From NCBI RefSeq assembly GCF_014049385.1, contig NZ_JACAOA010000006.1:31330-95329 (forward strand): a stretch of 64,000 nucleotides of DNA. Reading direction: 5' to 3'. Below, piece after piece: positions 39,611 through 49,595 of this stretch. The notes beneath the pieces are model-generated. The model worked only from the letters and a program-made list of their open reading frames with translations. It searched no databases and was not told the origin of the DNA. Each line of letters opens with the position of its first letter. Positions within the stretch are counted from its first letter, which is position 1. The position numbers and the translations under genes were made by a program. The DNA is from Ruoffia halotolerans. Its GTDB lineage: Bacteria; Bacillota; Bacilli; Lactobacillales; Aerococcaceae.

Positions 39611-40720
39611 TTATTTTAAATCTTTTAAGCGAGCATTTTTAACGTCAGTGATTGTTTGTGTTCCTGCAAGTTGCATGACACGTTTTAAATCGTTTTCGAA
39701 GTATTCGAATACGCTCTTAACGCCTTTCCATCCACCTAAAGCTAAACTGAATAATACTGGTCGACCGATAGCAACGATATCAGCACCACTTGCTAGCGCT
39801 TTGAAGATGTGCTCTCCACGACGGATTCCACTATCGAATACGATTGGCACACGACCAGCAACTACTTCAGCAATTTCTTCTAATACTTCGAATGAAGCAG
39901 GAGCGCCATCTAGTTGACGTCCACCATGGTTTGAAACCCAAATTCCGTCAACACCAACAGCAATTGCTGCCATAGCATCTTCAGGGGTTTGAACACCCTT
40001 TATGAATACTGGAAGGCCAGAGTAATGTTTAATGAATTGAATATCTTTTAAGTCAATTTTTTGTTTAGATTGGCCATAGATATTGTTTAATGACATGTTT
40101 TCCCCTGAACCAGTCAAGTAACGTGAAACAATTGGCATACCGAATGGGTATACAAATTTATTTCGTGTATCACGGTCACGGTTACCACTTACTGTTGCAT
40201 CAGCAGTTAGGATGATTGCTGATGCACCGTCTGCTTTTGCTTCGTCTAAGATATTTTTGTTTAATTCATCATCTTTACTCATGTAAATTTGGAACCAACG
40301 TGGGTTACCTGCGAGACCTTCTTCAATCTCTTCGAATGAAGCACCTGAATAAGCACTAATTGACATAATTGTTCCGCCAAATTCGCTAATTCCTTTCGCT
40401 GTTCCGGCTTCTTTAGACTCGTGAGCTAAACCGTGAGCAGCGATTGGAGCCATAATGAATGGTACTTTTAAATTATGTTCAAAGATTTTTGTTTGTGTAT
40501 CAGGGAATTCAACGTCAGCTGCTATACGAGGTAAGATTCCTTTTTGGTTAAATGCTGAAACGTTACGACGCAATGTAAACTCATCACCAGATCCACCAGC
40601 CATGTAATCAAATCCGCCACTAGGAACGATTTCTTTAGCAAAGTCCTCTAATTCAATCGTATTAATAATATTTAAATCTTTTACCTCTTGAGGTGCATTA
40701 TATTTGTTTTCTTCTGTCAT
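39611..40720 (-). CDS. lctO: L-lactate oxidase (FMN-dependent)
   Basis: Oxidises L-lactate with O2 to pyruvate and H2O2. It belongs to the FMN alpha-hydroxyacid dehydrogenase family and is very similar in sequence to the Aerococcus viridans enzyme as I recall it. Shared segments include [15 protein letters not shown] (here [15 protein letters not shown]), [17 protein letters not shown] and MSLNNIYG. The catalytic His is in [15 protein letters not shown], and FMN contacts lie in [10 protein letters not shown] and IGRPVLF. It starts after AAAAGGAG, 22 bp behind lrgB, so it is probably co-transcribed with lrgAB. A gene of this type implies H2O2 production during aerobic growth. Confidence 0.93.
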   Translation of the reverse strand: MTEENKYNAPQEVKDLNIINTIELEDFAKEIVPSGGFDYMAGGSGDEFTLRRNVSAFNQKGILPRIAADVEFPDTQTKIFEHNLKVPFIMAPIAAHGLAHESKEAGTAKGISEFGGTIMSISAYSGASFEEIEEGLAGNPRWFQIYMSKDDELNKNILDEAKADGASAIILTADATVSGNRDRDTRNKFVYPFGMPIVSRYLTGSGENMSLNNIYGQSKQKIDLKDIQFIKHYSGLPVFIKGVQTPEDAMAAIAVGVDGIWVSNHGGRQLDGAPASFEVLEEIAEVVAGRVPIVFDSGIRRGEHIFKALASGADIVAIGRPVLFSLALGGWKGVKSVFEYFENDLKRVMQLAGTQTITDVKNARLKDLK

Positions 40721-40742
40721 ATTAATCTTCTCCTTTTTTTAA

Positions 40743-41447
40743 TTAAAATAATAATTGTAATATTTGAGCACCGATAGGTGCGAACACAACAATAACAATA
40801 CCAGTGACAACAATCGCTAAACCAGACATTGCTCCTTGAACTTCTCCAACTTCAATCGCTTTTGAAGTCCCCATAGCATGAGCACTTGAACCAAAGGCAA
40901 TCCCTTGAGCAACCGGGTTAGTAATATTAGCTACTCTAAATAGAGTAGGTCCAATTAAAGCCCCCACAACACCAGTGAATACTACGACCGCAACAGTTAA
41001 CGGTACTAAGCCACCAACAGATTCAGATATACCAATTGCAATTGCAGTCGTTACCGGTTTAGGTAAGAATGTCGCTGCTAATGGATAGTCGAATCTAAAC
41101 AACAAGCTAAACAGAATGATCAATACAGTATGGAATGCCACACCGGATACAATCCCTGTTAAGATTGCTGGGTAATTCTCTTTTAAGTACTTGAAGTTTT
41201 TCTCTAGCTTGATTGCTAAGGCAACCGTAGCTGGAGTAACCCAGATACTAATATATCTTCCTCCCTCATTATAAGTTTCATATGACACATTCGTTAGAAG
41301 TAATAAAATAATGACACATATGATAGCGAATACCAAAGGATTAAAAAGTGGTAATTTAATCCGCTTATAAAGAATACTTCCAAGTAAATAAAAGCCAATA
41401 GAAACCATAAAACCAAAAAATGGTGTTGCAACTAAAGTACTTATCAT
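40743..41447 (-). CDS. lrgB: LrgB family membrane protein
   Basis: Polytopic membrane protein, 234 residues with about six to seven helices, of the LrgB/CidB family. In Bacillus the homologous PftA-PftB pair imports pyruvate, and in streptococci lrgAB responds to pyruvate. The family hallmark PKPVTTAIAIGISESVGG is present, as is SSAHAMGTSKAIEVGEVQGA. Its ATG overlaps the lrgA stop. Location between lrgA and lactate oxidase supports a pyruvate-related role. Confidence 0.92.
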   Translation of the reverse strand: MISTLVATPFFGFMVSIGFYLLGSILYKRIKLPLFNPLVFAIICVIILLLLTNVSYETYNEGGRYISIWVTPATVALAIKLEKNFKYLKENYPAILTGIVSGVAFHTVLIILFSLLFRFDYPLAATFLPKPVTTAIAIGISESVGGLVPLTVAVVVFTGVVGALIGPTLFRVANITNPVAQGIAFGSSAHAMGTSKAIEVGEVQGAMSGLAIVVTGIVIVVFAPIGAQILQLLF

Positions 41448-41818
41448 TTTTTAGCCCCCTTGTTCTGACGTTTGTCGATCTGTTTTTGAACAACTGTACC
41501 CACACACCACATCATTAATGCAGTCGTAACAAATAAAATTATAAGTAGCTGCCACCAAACGTTCCCGCCCAGTACTTCGAACTGAGTCATTAATCCCACC
41601 CCGGCTGGGACAAACAAGAAAGCCATGTTATCAGTCAGCCAAGTTCCTACGTCATCTACTTTTTCAATCGGTAAAATATTGAAATGGAGAGCTAAGAATA
41701 ATATGACCATTCCGATAACACTACCTGGAATTGTAACAAACCGCGAAATAATTAGCGACAATATTTCCCCTAAATACGAGAAAATAAGTAGCCAAAATAA
41801 CTGTTTTAACTTATCCAT
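41444..41818 (-). CDS. lrgA: LrgA family holin-like membrane protein
   Basis: Four-helix membrane protein of the CidA/LrgA family, partner of LrgB. It has the characteristic GSVIGMVILFLALHFNILP and FLFVPAGVGLM segments. ATG 41818 (MDKLKQLF) is chosen because AAAAGGA lies 8 nt upstream; the ATG at 41836 would overlap that site. First gene of the putative lrgAB-lctO transcript. Confidence 0.9.
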   Translation of the reverse strand: MDKLKQLFWLLIFSYLGEILSLIISRFVTIPGSVIGMVILFLALHFNILPIEKVDDVGTWLTDNMAFLFVPAGVGLMTQFEVLGGNVWWQLLIILFVTTALMMWCVGTVVQKQIDKRQNKGAKK

Positions 41819-41873
41819 GTATGTCATCCTTTTCAATTATGATATAATCAATATGGAGCAAAATCCATAAGAT

Positions 41874-41888
41874 ATGAAAGCGTTTCAT
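41874..41888. promoter_or_regulatory. Palindromic cre site between lrgA and LysR gene
   Basis: ATGAAAGCGTTTCAT is a perfect palindrome equal to the optimal CcpA operator. It lies in the divergent gap about 55 bp upstream of lrgA and 88 bp upstream of the LysR gene. Catabolite control of lactate oxidation and pyruvate transport is the obvious inference. Confidence 0.85.
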
Positions 41889-41975
41889 AGGAGTATAATA
41901 CCATATAGATATAAAACAAATAAATACCAAATTATTATCAAATATAAATATAATTTATGAAGTGAGGAATAATAT

Positions 41976-42869
41976 ATGAATATTAGAGATTTAAAATACT
42001 TTATTCATTTAGCAGAAAGTTTGAGCTTTACTAAGACTGCCGAAGCATTCTATGTATCGCAACCATCTATCTCTATAGCGTTAAAGAGATTGGAGGAGAA
42101 TTTCGAAACAACATTAATCCAACGTAACCGCGCCGTTCAAAATGTTCAATTAACAGAATCAGGTGAAATCTTATATCGATCTGCTCATGAGATATTACAA
42201 ATACTTGACCGTACTAAGCAAGAAATTATCAATTCTCAAGCAGAGACAGTATCGTTTGGCTTCTTACCGACGATCGGTGGTTATTACTTACCAAAGATTC
42301 TTCCAGACTTAGCAGAGTATAGTATGTTACTGAATTTTATTGAGGAAGAAAGTTCTGAAGTGATGTTTGAAATGATTCGAAACAATCAAGTTTCATCAGC
42401 CATTATTTCAAGTGAAAAACCTATTTTTGAGGAAAAATGGTTAACTCAAGTTCCTATGGAAGAACATGAGTTTGCGATTTATGTAAATAAAAATCATAAA
42501 ATAGCAGACCGTGAGAATCTTTCAGTAGAAGAACTTGAAGAGTTAGACTTCATTACGTTAGGTAATGGGTATACACATAATACAATTATGAATCATTGGG
42601 TAAGTGATAATAGTCTGAAGTTAAAGAAAGTTCGTTATTCGAATGAAATTCAAACAATTAATTCAATGATTGATTCAGGAATTTATGCTGGTTTCATGAC
42701 AGATATTATTATCAGAAATCAAGACCACTTAATTAGGGTTCCTATTGAAGATGCACCAAAAGTGTATACAAGCTTAATTATCAATAACGAAACACCGGTA
42801 ACAGCGATTCAGAAGAAATTTAATGATGAAGTGTTAGCGATAGTAAATAAACTATATACAGACAACTAA
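41976..42869 (+). CDS. LysR-type transcriptional regulator
   Basis: The 297-residue regulator has an N-terminal helix-turn-helix (LRDLKYFIHLAESL-like start, then FTKTAEAFYVSQPSISIALK) and a C-terminal periplasmic-binding-like effector domain. It is divergent from lrgAB-lctO with a 157-bp shared control region. LysR proteins such as CidR control cid/lrg genes in staphylococci, so regulation of the neighbouring operon is likely. The effector (pyruvate, lactate or acetate) is unknown. Confidence 0.88.
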   Translation: MNIRDLKYFIHLAESLSFTKTAEAFYVSQPSISIALKRLEENFETTLIQRNRAVQNVQLTESGEILYRSAHEILQILDRTKQEIINSQAETVSFGFLPTIGGYYLPKILPDLAEYSMLLNFIEEESSEVMFEMIRNNQVSSAIISSEKPIFEEKWLTQVPMEEHEFAIYVNKNHKIADRENLSVEELEELDFITLGNGYTHNTIMNHWVSDNSLKLKKVRYSNEIQTINSMIDSGIYAGFMTDIIIRNQDHLIRVPIEDAPKVYTSLIINNETPVTAIQKKFNDEVLAIVNKLYTDN

Positions 42870-42909
42870 AGTTTATTTTCAGCAATTTAATATAGTAAGG
42901 AGATTCTAT

Positions 42910-43224
42910 TTGAAAAACTATCAATATCCAATCGACCTAGATTGGTCAAATGAAGACATCGTTCATGTCATCACTTTTCTTAATGCAGTTGAATCAACGT
43001 ATGAACAAGGTATTCTCTTTGAAAAATTCCAACAAGCTTATAACCAATTCAAAGAAGTGGTTCCAAGTAAGAGTCAAGAAAAGCAAATAGGGAAAAAATT
43101 TGAAGACATAAGTGGATATTCAATATACAGGGCGGTTCAATTGATGCGAACTAAATTAAAAGAAGAGAATTTAAATAAAAAAACACAAATTATGCATTTA
43201 ACTATGGAACAAAGGAGAAAATAA
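42910..43224 (+). CDS. UPF0223 family protein (YktA-like)
   Basis: Small helical protein of the UPF0223 family, function unknown. The family N-terminus YPIDLDWSNEDIVHVITFLN is present with a TTG start (42910) 8 nt after AAGGAG. Length is 104. It sits before suhB as yktA does in Bacillus and ends directly at the suhB start. Confidence 0.85.
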   Translation: MKNYQYPIDLDWSNEDIVHVITFLNAVESTYEQGILFEKFQQAYNQFKEVVPSKSQEKQIGKKFEDISGYSIYRAVQLMRTKLKEENLNKKTQIMHLTMEQRRK

Positions 43225-43998
43225 GTGGACTATCAATTACATCATCGTATTTTAGTTTGGATGGAGCAAGCGGCTGAAACATTAAAATATTCTTTAGAGC
43301 GCGAGTTACAAGTTGAAGAGAAGAAAAGCCCGAGTGATTTAGTCACTGAGATGGATAAAGCAACGGAGCAATTCTTTATTAACAAAATCCGTAAATATTA
43401 TCCATCGCATCAAATTATTGGTGAAGAAGGACAAGGGGATACCGTGAACGATGTAAAAGGCACTGTTTGGGTGATTGATCCCATCGATGGCACTTTAAAT
43501 TTTGTTAAAGCCAAAAATCACTTTGGAATTATGATTGGTATTTTTGAAGATGGTTTACCAGTTGCTGGTTATATTTATGATGTAATGAATAGTGATTTAT
43601 ACTATGGTATTGTGGGTGAAGACGTTTACTTAAATAATCATCCGCTCGAATCACTAAAAATTTCTCAATTAAATGAATCTTTAGTGCTCGGAAATGTAGA
43701 ATCTTTCTCCAACAACGTGTATAATATGAAAGCCTTACTAAATGTTTCACTCGGCGCAAGATCATATGGATCAGCTGCGATAGAAATCATTGGCTTAATT
43801 AGAGGCGAGGCGGCACTCTATTTCTCAGCTGGTTTACAACCCTGGGATTTTTCTGCTGGTTATGCTATATGCGAGTCAATGGGATATAAAGTAACGACAA
43901 TAGATGGAAGTCGGCCGGATATATTAACTCGGTCACCAATATTATTTGCACATCCGAATGTGCATCAAGAGGCATTAGAATTGCTAAGTCATAAATAG
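43225..43998 (+). CDS. suhB: Inositol monophosphatase family protein
   Basis: Mg-dependent sugar-phosphate phosphatase fold. The metal-binding motifs are IIGEEG, WVIDPIDGTLNF and WDFSAGYAI. It starts with GTG 43225 after AAAGGAG. Length is 257. The natural substrate may be inositol phosphate or another phosphate ester. Order yktA-suhB-typA follows Bacillus. Confidence 0.9.
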   Translation: MDYQLHHRILVWMEQAAETLKYSLERELQVEEKKSPSDLVTEMDKATEQFFINKIRKYYPSHQIIGEEGQGDTVNDVKGTVWVIDPIDGTLNFVKAKNHFGIMIGIFEDGLPVAGYIYDVMNSDLYYGIVGEDVYLNNHPLESLKISQLNESLVLGNVESFSNNVYNMKALLNVSLGARSYGSAAIEIIGLIRGEAALYFSAGLQPWDFSAGYAICESMGYKVTTIDGSRPDILTRSPILFAHPNVHQEALELLSHK

Positions 43999-44017
43999 AT
44001 AAGGATTGAATAAAATA

Positions 44018-45850
44018 ATGGAATTACGTAATGATATAAGAAACATCGCAATAATCGCTCACGTTGACCATGGTAAAACATCGTTGGTTAATGAACTTTT
44101 AATACAATCGGACACTTTAGATGGACATACACAACTTGACGATCGTGCGATGGACAACAATGATATTGAAAGAGAACGTGGAATCACAATCTTAGCTAAA
44201 AATACGGCTGTAGATTATAAAGGGACTCGCATAAATATCATGGATACACCAGGACATGCGGACTTCGGTGGTGAAGTAGAGCGTATTATGAAGATGGTCG
44301 ACGGTGTAGTATTAGTTGTCGATGCCTATGAAGGAACAATGCCACAAACACGTTTTGTATTGAAACGTGCATTAGATGAAGGATTAGTTCCAGTTGTCGT
44401 TGTTAACAAAATTGATAAACCATCTGCACGACCTGAAGAAGTTGTAGATGAAGTCTTAGAATTATTCATCGAACTTGGTGCCGATGACGATCAAATTGAA
44501 TTCCCAGTTGTATATGCCTCAGCATTAAACGGAACTTCAAGTACTTCAAGTGATCCAGAAGATCAAGAAGATAATATGGATGCCATCTTTGATGCAGTAT
44601 TGGAACACGTTCCTGCACCTGAAGATAATCGTGACGAGCCTCTACAATTCCAAGTATCTATGTTAGATTATAGTGATTACGTTGGACGTATCGGTATTGG
44701 TCGCGTGTTCCAAGGAACAATCAAAGTTGGAGATAGCGTGACATTAATGAAGACAGATGGAAGCACTAAAAACTTCCGTGTATCGAAAATGTTCGGTTTC
44801 TTCGGCTTAAACAGAGTTGAAATTAACGAAGCCATTGGTGGAGACTTAATTGCTCTATCAGGTATGGATGATATCTTTGTTGGGGAAACAGTATCAAGTA
44901 GTACTGACCCTATTGCGATGCCATTACTACACGTGGATGAGCCGACATTACAAATGAAGTTCTTAACGAACAACTCACCATTTGCAGGTAGAGAAGGTAA
45001 ATACGTTACAGCTCGTAATCTTGAAGATAGATTAGCACGTGAATTACAAACTGACGTTTCTTTAAACGTAGAACCGACAGATTCACCTGATGCCTTTACT
45101 GTATCAGGACGTGGGGAATTACACTTATCAATCTTAATTGAGAACATGAGACGTGAAGGATACGAATTCCAAGTATCAAGACCAGAAGTAATCATTCGTG
45201 AGATTGATGGTGTCGCAAGTGAACCGTTTGAAAGATTACAAATTGATACTCCTGAAGAATATATGGGATCTATTATTGAAGCTTTGGGTACAAGAAAAGC
45301 TGAAATGGCTGATATGATTAACCCAGGTAACGGACAAGTTCGTCTAATCTTTTTAGTTCCAGCGCGTGGATTAATAGGATTCGCAACAGAATTTATGTCA
45401 TTAACACGTGGTTACGGAATTATGAACCATACTTTTGATGAGTATAGACCAGCTGTAGGAGGATCAATCGGCCGTCGTCGTAATGGTGCTCTAGTTTCAC
45501 TAGACTCTGGTCAAGCGACAACTTATAGTATTATGAACATCGAAGAACGTGGACAAATTTATATCACGCCAGGTACTGAAGTTTATGGTGGTATGATTAT
45601 TGGGGAACATAACCGTGAGAATGATTTAACAGTTAATATCACTAAAGCTAAACAACAAACTAACGTACGTTCAGCGAATAAAGACCAAACTAATGTGATC
45701 AAACAACCTAAGATTTTAACATTAGAAGAATCATTACAATTCATGGACGAAGATGAGTACTGCGAAGTAACACCAGAAAGTATTCGTTTACGTAAACAAA
45801 TCTTAGATAAAAGTGCTCGTGAAAAAGCATCTAAAAAAGATAAGAAATAA
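44018..45850 (+). CDS. typA: Translational GTPase TypA/BipA
   Basis: Ribosome-binding GTPase that assists 50S assembly and stress adaptation. It has G1 [12 protein letters not shown]2 RERGITI, G3 [14 protein letters not shown] and G4 NKIDKPSA. The EF-G-like domains follow, then the BipA-specific C-terminus ([20 protein letters not shown]). ATG 44018 is used; an in-frame TTG at 44006 abuts the AAGGA and would leave no spacer. Length is 610. Confidence 0.96.
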   Translation: MELRNDIRNIAIIAHVDHGKTSLVNELLIQSDTLDGHTQLDDRAMDNNDIERERGITILAKNTAVDYKGTRINIMDTPGHADFGGEVERIMKMVDGVVLVVDAYEGTMPQTRFVLKRALDEGLVPVVVVNKIDKPSARPEEVVDEVLELFIELGADDDQIEFPVVYASALNGTSSTSSDPEDQEDNMDAIFDAVLEHVPAPEDNRDEPLQFQVSMLDYSDYVGRIGIGRVFQGTIKVGDSVTLMKTDGSTKNFRVSKMFGFFGLNRVEINEAIGGDLIALSGMDDIFVGETVSSSTDPIAMPLLHVDEPTLQMKFLTNNSPFAGREGKYVTARNLEDRLARELQTDVSLNVEPTDSPDAFTVSGRGELHLSILIENMRREGYEFQVSRPEVIIREIDGVASEPFERLQIDTPEEYMGSIIEALGTRKAEMADMINPGNGQVRLIFLVPARGLIGFATEFMSLTRGYGIMNHTFDEYRPAVGGSIGRRRNGALVSLDSGQATTYSIMNIEERGQIYITPGTEVYGGMIIGEHNRENDLTVNITKAKQQTNVRSANKDQTNVIKQPKILTLEESLQFMDEDEYCEVTPESIRLRKQILDKSAREKASKKDKK

Positions 45851-45858
45851 TATTTTGC

Positions 45859-45889
45859 AAAACGCTCACATTAAGAGAGCGTTTTATTG
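45859..45889 (+). terminator. typA terminator
   Basis: AAAACGCTC pairs perfectly with GAGCGTTTT, followed by ATTG. The T tail is part of the stem, so strength is moderate. Confidence 0.65.
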
Positions 45890-45916
45890 TGTGATTCCAT
45901 TCTTAGATGGTAATAT
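45887..45916 (+). promoter_or_regulatory. Candidate sodA promoter
   Basis: TTGTGT (45887-45892), 18 bp, TAATAT (45911-45916), ending 37 bp before the sodA ATG. No clear MntR, Fur or PerR box was found. Confidence 0.45.
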
Positions 45917-45953
45917 GAATGTATTATATGAAATAAATAGGAGGAATTTAATT

Positions 45954-46556
45954 ATGGCTTTTACTTTACCGAATTTACCATATACAAGTGATGCTTTAGA
46001 ACCAGTTATCGATAAGGAAACAATGGAAATCCATCATGGCAAACACCACAGCGGATATGTAACAAAATTAAATGATGCATTAGAAGGAACAGAGTTTGCT
46101 GATAAAGCAATCGAAGATGTTGTTGCAAACTTAAACGATATTCCAGAAGAAAAACGTACAGCTGTACGTAACAACGGTGGTGGACACTTAAACCACTCAT
46201 TATTCTGGGAATCTCTACAAGCACCTTCAGATAATAATGAAGTTCCTGCTGAATTAGCTAAAAAATTAGAAGATGCATTCGGATCAGTAGATGCATTTAA
46301 AGAGAAATTTGAAGCAGCAGGTGCAGGTCAGTTTGGATCTGGTTGGGCATGGCTTGTTGATAACAACGGAACATTAGAAGTTGTTGGAACTCCAAACCAA
46401 GATAACCCAATTACAGATGGTAAAAAACCACTATTAGGTGTAGATGTATGGGAACATGCTTATTACTTAAACTACCAAAACCGTCGTCCAGAATACTTAT
46501 CAGCTTTCTGGAAAGTTGTTAACTGGTCGAAAGTTGTAGAACGTTTAAACGCGTAA
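45954..46556 (+). CDS. sodA: Superoxide dismutase (Mn type)
   Basis: Dismutates superoxide in the cytoplasm. The metal ligands are His in [10 protein letters not shown], His in [11 protein letters not shown], and Asp and His in [15 protein letters not shown]. Gly in GGGH and Gln in NQDNP are the residues that mark the Mn rather than the Fe subtype. ATG 45954 follows AGGAGGA; the frame extends upstream without support. Length is 200. It fits a peroxide-forming, oxygen-exposed organism. Confidence 0.95.
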   Translation: MAFTLPNLPYTSDALEPVIDKETMEIHHGKHHSGYVTKLNDALEGTEFADKAIEDVVANLNDIPEEKRTAVRNNGGGHLNHSLFWESLQAPSDNNEVPAELAKKLEDAFGSVDAFKEKFEAAGAGQFGSGWAWLVDNNGTLEVVGTPNQDNPITDGKKPLLGVDVWEHAYYLNYQNRRPEYLSAFWKVVNWSKVVERLNA

Positions 46557-46691
46557 ACTAAAGTTTGAATTGATAGTGTCATTGAGAGAAATCTCAGTGG
46601 CATTATTTTTTTGCTTGTAAATTGGATTATTGTAGTTAGTGAGTCATTTGAGGATTCAATAAATAGTCATTTTTAATTAAGCGATACATGT

Positions 46692-46697
46692 TATAAT
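46692..46697 (+). promoter_or_regulatory. Extended -10 box upstream of ftsW
   Basis: TGTTATAAT combines the extended TG motif with a perfect TATAAT (46692-46697). The -35 region is T-rich and weak. It lies 86 bp before the ftsW ATG. Confidence 0.45.
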
Positions 46698-46783
46698 AGC
46701 TTATATGAAAAATCATACACTTTTCAATACACTTTTTGAAGTGGTATACTGAGTGTAATTATCTATCCATAAGGAGGCGTTTG

Positions 46784-48046
46784 ATGGCAAACAATGAGGA
46801 ACATCATGATGCTTCAAAAAGTATGAGGCTTAAAAATTTATTCAAAGAATTATTCTCAAAAAAAGAAATGGCACAGAATTTTAGGTTGATTGACAAATCC
46901 ATCGTATTAATTACAACTTTATTGGTGGTCATTGGGTTGATTTCAGTCTTTAGTGCGACAATGTATGATAATCCAATGAGCGCGATCACGACACAAAGTC
47001 TTTCAGTTGTTATTGGTGTCATCATCATCGGTATAATGGTTGTTGTACCTTTTGAATTATTTAAAAATATCAAGCTCATTCTAATTATGATGGTCATATT
47101 AATTTTCTTACTACTATATACTTTGGCCACTCAAGAAAGCGTCTGGGGGGCAACCAGTTGGTTTGTCGTATTTGGAGTGAGTTTTCAACCAAGTGAGTTC
47201 GTTAAAGTCATTGGAATTCTAGTGATTAGTTGGTTAATCAAGTATTATGATAGGGAAGTCATTCTGACTAATCAGAAACTTCCTTCCTGGTTTAACGTGA
47301 ATAATGTAGCTATTGCAACATTAGTAGTTTCCTGTGTGCTAATTTTTCTACAACCCGATTTAGGAATGTTGATTATTCTATCAGCGACTCTGGGACTTAT
47401 TTTTCTGTTGACGAAAGGGTCTTTAAAGTGGAACATCATAGCCTATAGTGTTTTATTTGTTGGTTATTTATTATTAACGATCATTGGTCGGCAATTTGGA
47501 GATTGGCTAGTGTCAAAAGATTTCCATATGTTTGAACGGATTGCATCATTCATTGATCCATTCAGATATTCATCCGATTCAGGATACCAAATCATCCAAG
47601 GCTTAATGGCATTTAGTCGGGGTGGTTGGTTTGGAATGGGATTAGGCGAAGGTGTATCGAAGCAAGGGGCTTTACCGGTCATTGAATCCGATTATATATT
47701 GGCAAATATCGCTGAAGAACTTGGCTTAATTGGTGTGTTAGTCGTGGTAGGCTTACTATTTAGCCTCATCGTAATTATTTATCAACGCGCGGCAGCAAGT
47801 ACAGAGTTATACCGTAAATCAGTTCTAATAGGTGTTGCATCTTTACTACTCGTTCAAACTGTCATTAATATCGGAGGTGTCGTGAGTATTCTGCCATTAA
47901 CTGGGGTCACTTTACCATTTATTAGTTATGGAGGAACAAGTATGATTGCAATGCTAAGTGCGATTGGACTGGCTTTAAGAATGATAATTGAAGAAGGTAA
48001 AGAACCAAATATCAACTTAGTTTATTCTAAGCGGAAAGGGGAGTAA
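46784..48046 (+). CDS. ftsW: FtsW/RodA-type peptidoglycan glycosyltransferase
   Basis: SEDS-family polymerase with about ten membrane helices that polymerises lipid II at the septum with a class B PBP. It has WGATSWFVVFGVSFQPSEFV, QPDLGMLIIL, ESDYILANIAEELGLIG and the C-terminal GVTLPFISYGGTSMIAML. The cytoplasmic N-terminus is about 40 residues and charged. ATG 46784 follows AAGGAGG. Placement before ylbG-rsmD-coaD and the absence of rod genes favour FtsW over RodA. Length is 420. Confidence 0.92.
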   Translation: MANNEEHHDASKSMRLKNLFKELFSKKEMAQNFRLIDKSIVLITTLLVVIGLISVFSATMYDNPMSAITTQSLSVVIGVIIIGIMVVVPFELFKNIKLILIMMVILIFLLLYTLATQESVWGATSWFVVFGVSFQPSEFVKVIGILVISWLIKYYDREVILTNQKLPSWFNVNNVAIATLVVSCVLIFLQPDLGMLIILSATLGLIFLLTKGSLKWNIIAYSVLFVGYLLLTIIGRQFGDWLVSKDFHMFERIASFIDPFRYSSDSGYQIIQGLMAFSRGGWFGMGLGEGVSKQGALPVIESDYILANIAEELGLIGVLVVVGLLFSLIVIIYQRAAASTELYRKSVLIGVASLLLVQTVINIGGVVSILPLTGVTLPFISYGGTSMIAMLSAIGLALRMIIEEGKEPNINLVYSKRKGE

Positions 48047-48047
48047 T

Positions 48048-48404
48048 ATGGAATTTAATATAATTGAAAGACAAGCGCTGGTTATTTGGCTATATTCAAC
48101 AAAGCAGATTAAAGAATTAAGAAAGCATGGCTATATTCATTACTATAGTCGTAGAATGAAGTATGCGATTATGTATGTGAATAAAAAAGATGCAGAAAAA
48201 GTTGAGAAAGTAGTGAATGACTATTACTTTGTCAGAGAAGTCGAGTATTCATACCGAGATGACATTGACATGACGTTTGCAAATGCGATTGAACCTTCAA
48301 CAGACAATTCTTTATCGGGTCCTTTTTCTGTAGAGGATGAAGAAGAGTCATTAATCGAGTCAATTGCAGAGTCACTTAGCAACAAAAAAATGAATAATGG
48401 ATAA
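48048..48404 (+). CDS. ylbG: YlbG family protein (DUF2129)
   Basis: Small conserved Firmicutes protein of unknown function, always near rsmD. It begins FNIIERQALVIWLYSTKQIK and has HYYSRRMKYAIMYVNKKDA. The 118 residues include an acidic C-terminal tail of about 35 residues (EEESLIESIAESL) beyond the usual 90. It starts one base after the ftsW stop, with AAAGGGGAG in front. Confidence 0.85.
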   Translation: MEFNIIERQALVIWLYSTKQIKELRKHGYIHYYSRRMKYAIMYVNKKDAEKVEKVVNDYYFVREVEYSYRDDIDMTFANAIEPSTDNSLSGPFSVEDEEESLIESIAESLSNKKMNNG

Positions 48405-48417
48405 TTGGTGGTAATAT

Positions 48418-48990
48418 ATGCGAGTAATATCAGGAAATTATGGAAGTAGACGACTAAAAGCCGTCCCAGGTCAAAATACACGGCCGACAACAGATAAAAT
48501 TAAAGAAAGTATGTTTAATTTAATTGGTGGGTACTTTGAAAGTGGTATTTGTTTAGATTTATATGCTGGAAGTGGTGCTTTAGCCATTGAAGCTGTTTCT
48601 AGAGGGATGGATTCTGCTGTTCTGTGTGAGAAATACAGACCAGCCATCGAGACAATCAACGAAAACTTAAAGGTGACTAAAGAGGAAGAGCGCTTCACTT
48701 TATTAAAAGGTGATAATCATAAGAGTTTACGAAACTATGCAACGAGTCAATTGGCTGAGCCATTTAAACTACTCTTTCTAGATCCGCCATATCACAAACA
48801 ACAAATTGAAAAAGATATACAATGGCTTTGGGAATTAGAAGTCATTAATAAACAAACGACCATTGTCTGTGAAACAGATTCAGATGTAACCCTTCCAGAT
48901 TGGATTGAAGGTCATGAGTTAATTAAAGTAAAAGATTATGGTGCAACCCGCATTCATATCTATGAAGGTGAGGAGAATAGTGTTGAGTAA
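48418..48990 (+). CDS. rsmD: 16S rRNA (guanine966-N2)-methyltransferase RsmD
   Basis: Methylates G966 of 16S rRNA. The N-terminus MRVISGNYGSRRLKAVPG is canonical. The SAM-binding loop is LDLYAGSGALAIEAVSRG and the catalytic motif LFLDPPYHK. Length is 190. It overlaps coaD by 8 bp, as in Bacillus ylbH-coaD. Confidence 0.93.
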   Translation: MRVISGNYGSRRLKAVPGQNTRPTTDKIKESMFNLIGGYFESGICLDLYAGSGALAIEAVSRGMDSAVLCEKYRPAIETINENLKVTKEEERFTLLKGDNHKSLRNYATSQLAEPFKLLFLDPPYHKQQIEKDIQWLWELEVINKQTTIVCETDSDVTLPDWIEGHELIKVKDYGATRIHIYEGEENSVE

Positions 48991-49480
48991 TAAACCAAAG
49001 ATTGGTATTTTTGCTGGAACATTTGATCCCCTAACTAAAGGGCACTTAAACTTAATTGAACGAAGTAGTAAACTTTTTGATGAAGTCATTGTCGTAATCG
49101 CAATCAATACAAATAAGAAAACATTGTTTACGGTTGATGAGCGAATTAAATTAGTTGAAGACAGCGTGGAACATATCGGTAACGTAACAGTGGATACTTT
49201 AAAGGATGGGCTGATTGCTCATTATTACGAAGAAAAACAAGCGACTGCGCTTATCAGAGGCTTACGTAATACAACGGATGTAGATTACGAGTACGCCATC
49301 GCTTCTGCGAATGCTCGACAAGTAGATGGTTTAGAAACGATGATATTATATGCTGCCGATCAGTATCGCTACTTAAGTTCGACGATTATTAAAGAAATTG
49401 CCTTTTTCGATGGGGATATCAGTGATATGGTACCACCAAATGTTGAAGAAGCCATGCACGAAAAAATTACTTCTAAGTAA
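48983..49480 (+). CDS. coaD: Phosphopantetheine adenylyltransferase
   Basis: Makes dephospho-CoA from phosphopantetheine and ATP. It has the nucleotidyltransferase motif GIFAGTFDPLTKGHLNLI (TxGH) and the SSTIIKEI motif. TTG 48983 is preferred, 7 nt after GAGGAG; GTG 48980 is also possible. The upstream part of the frame lies inside rsmD and is not used. Length is 165. A terminator follows. Confidence 0.94.
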   Translation: MSNKPKIGIFAGTFDPLTKGHLNLIERSSKLFDEVIVVIAINTNKKTLFTVDERIKLVEDSVEHIGNVTVDTLKDGLIAHYYEEKQATALIRGLRNTTDVDYEYAIASANARQVDGLETMILYAADQYRYLSSTIIKEIAFFDGDISDMVPPNVEEAMHEKITSK

Positions 49481-49518
49481 ATATTCACATAAATTAGATC
49501 ATAAAAAAATTATTTGGT

Positions 49519-49557
49519 CGATTTTCATTTTAAAAAATGAAAATCGGCTTTTTTTTT
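49519..49557 (+). terminator. rsmD-coaD terminator
   Basis: CGATTTTCATTT pairs with AAATGAAAATCG and is followed by GCT9. Confidence 0.85.
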
Positions 49558-49595
49558 GTATATATATATATAGACAAATTTTTAGGAGGAATAAT

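Noticed and set aside
44677..45195. 172-codon minus-strand frame opposite typA
   Set aside because: Antisense to a highly conserved GTPase; no ribosome-binding site or motif.
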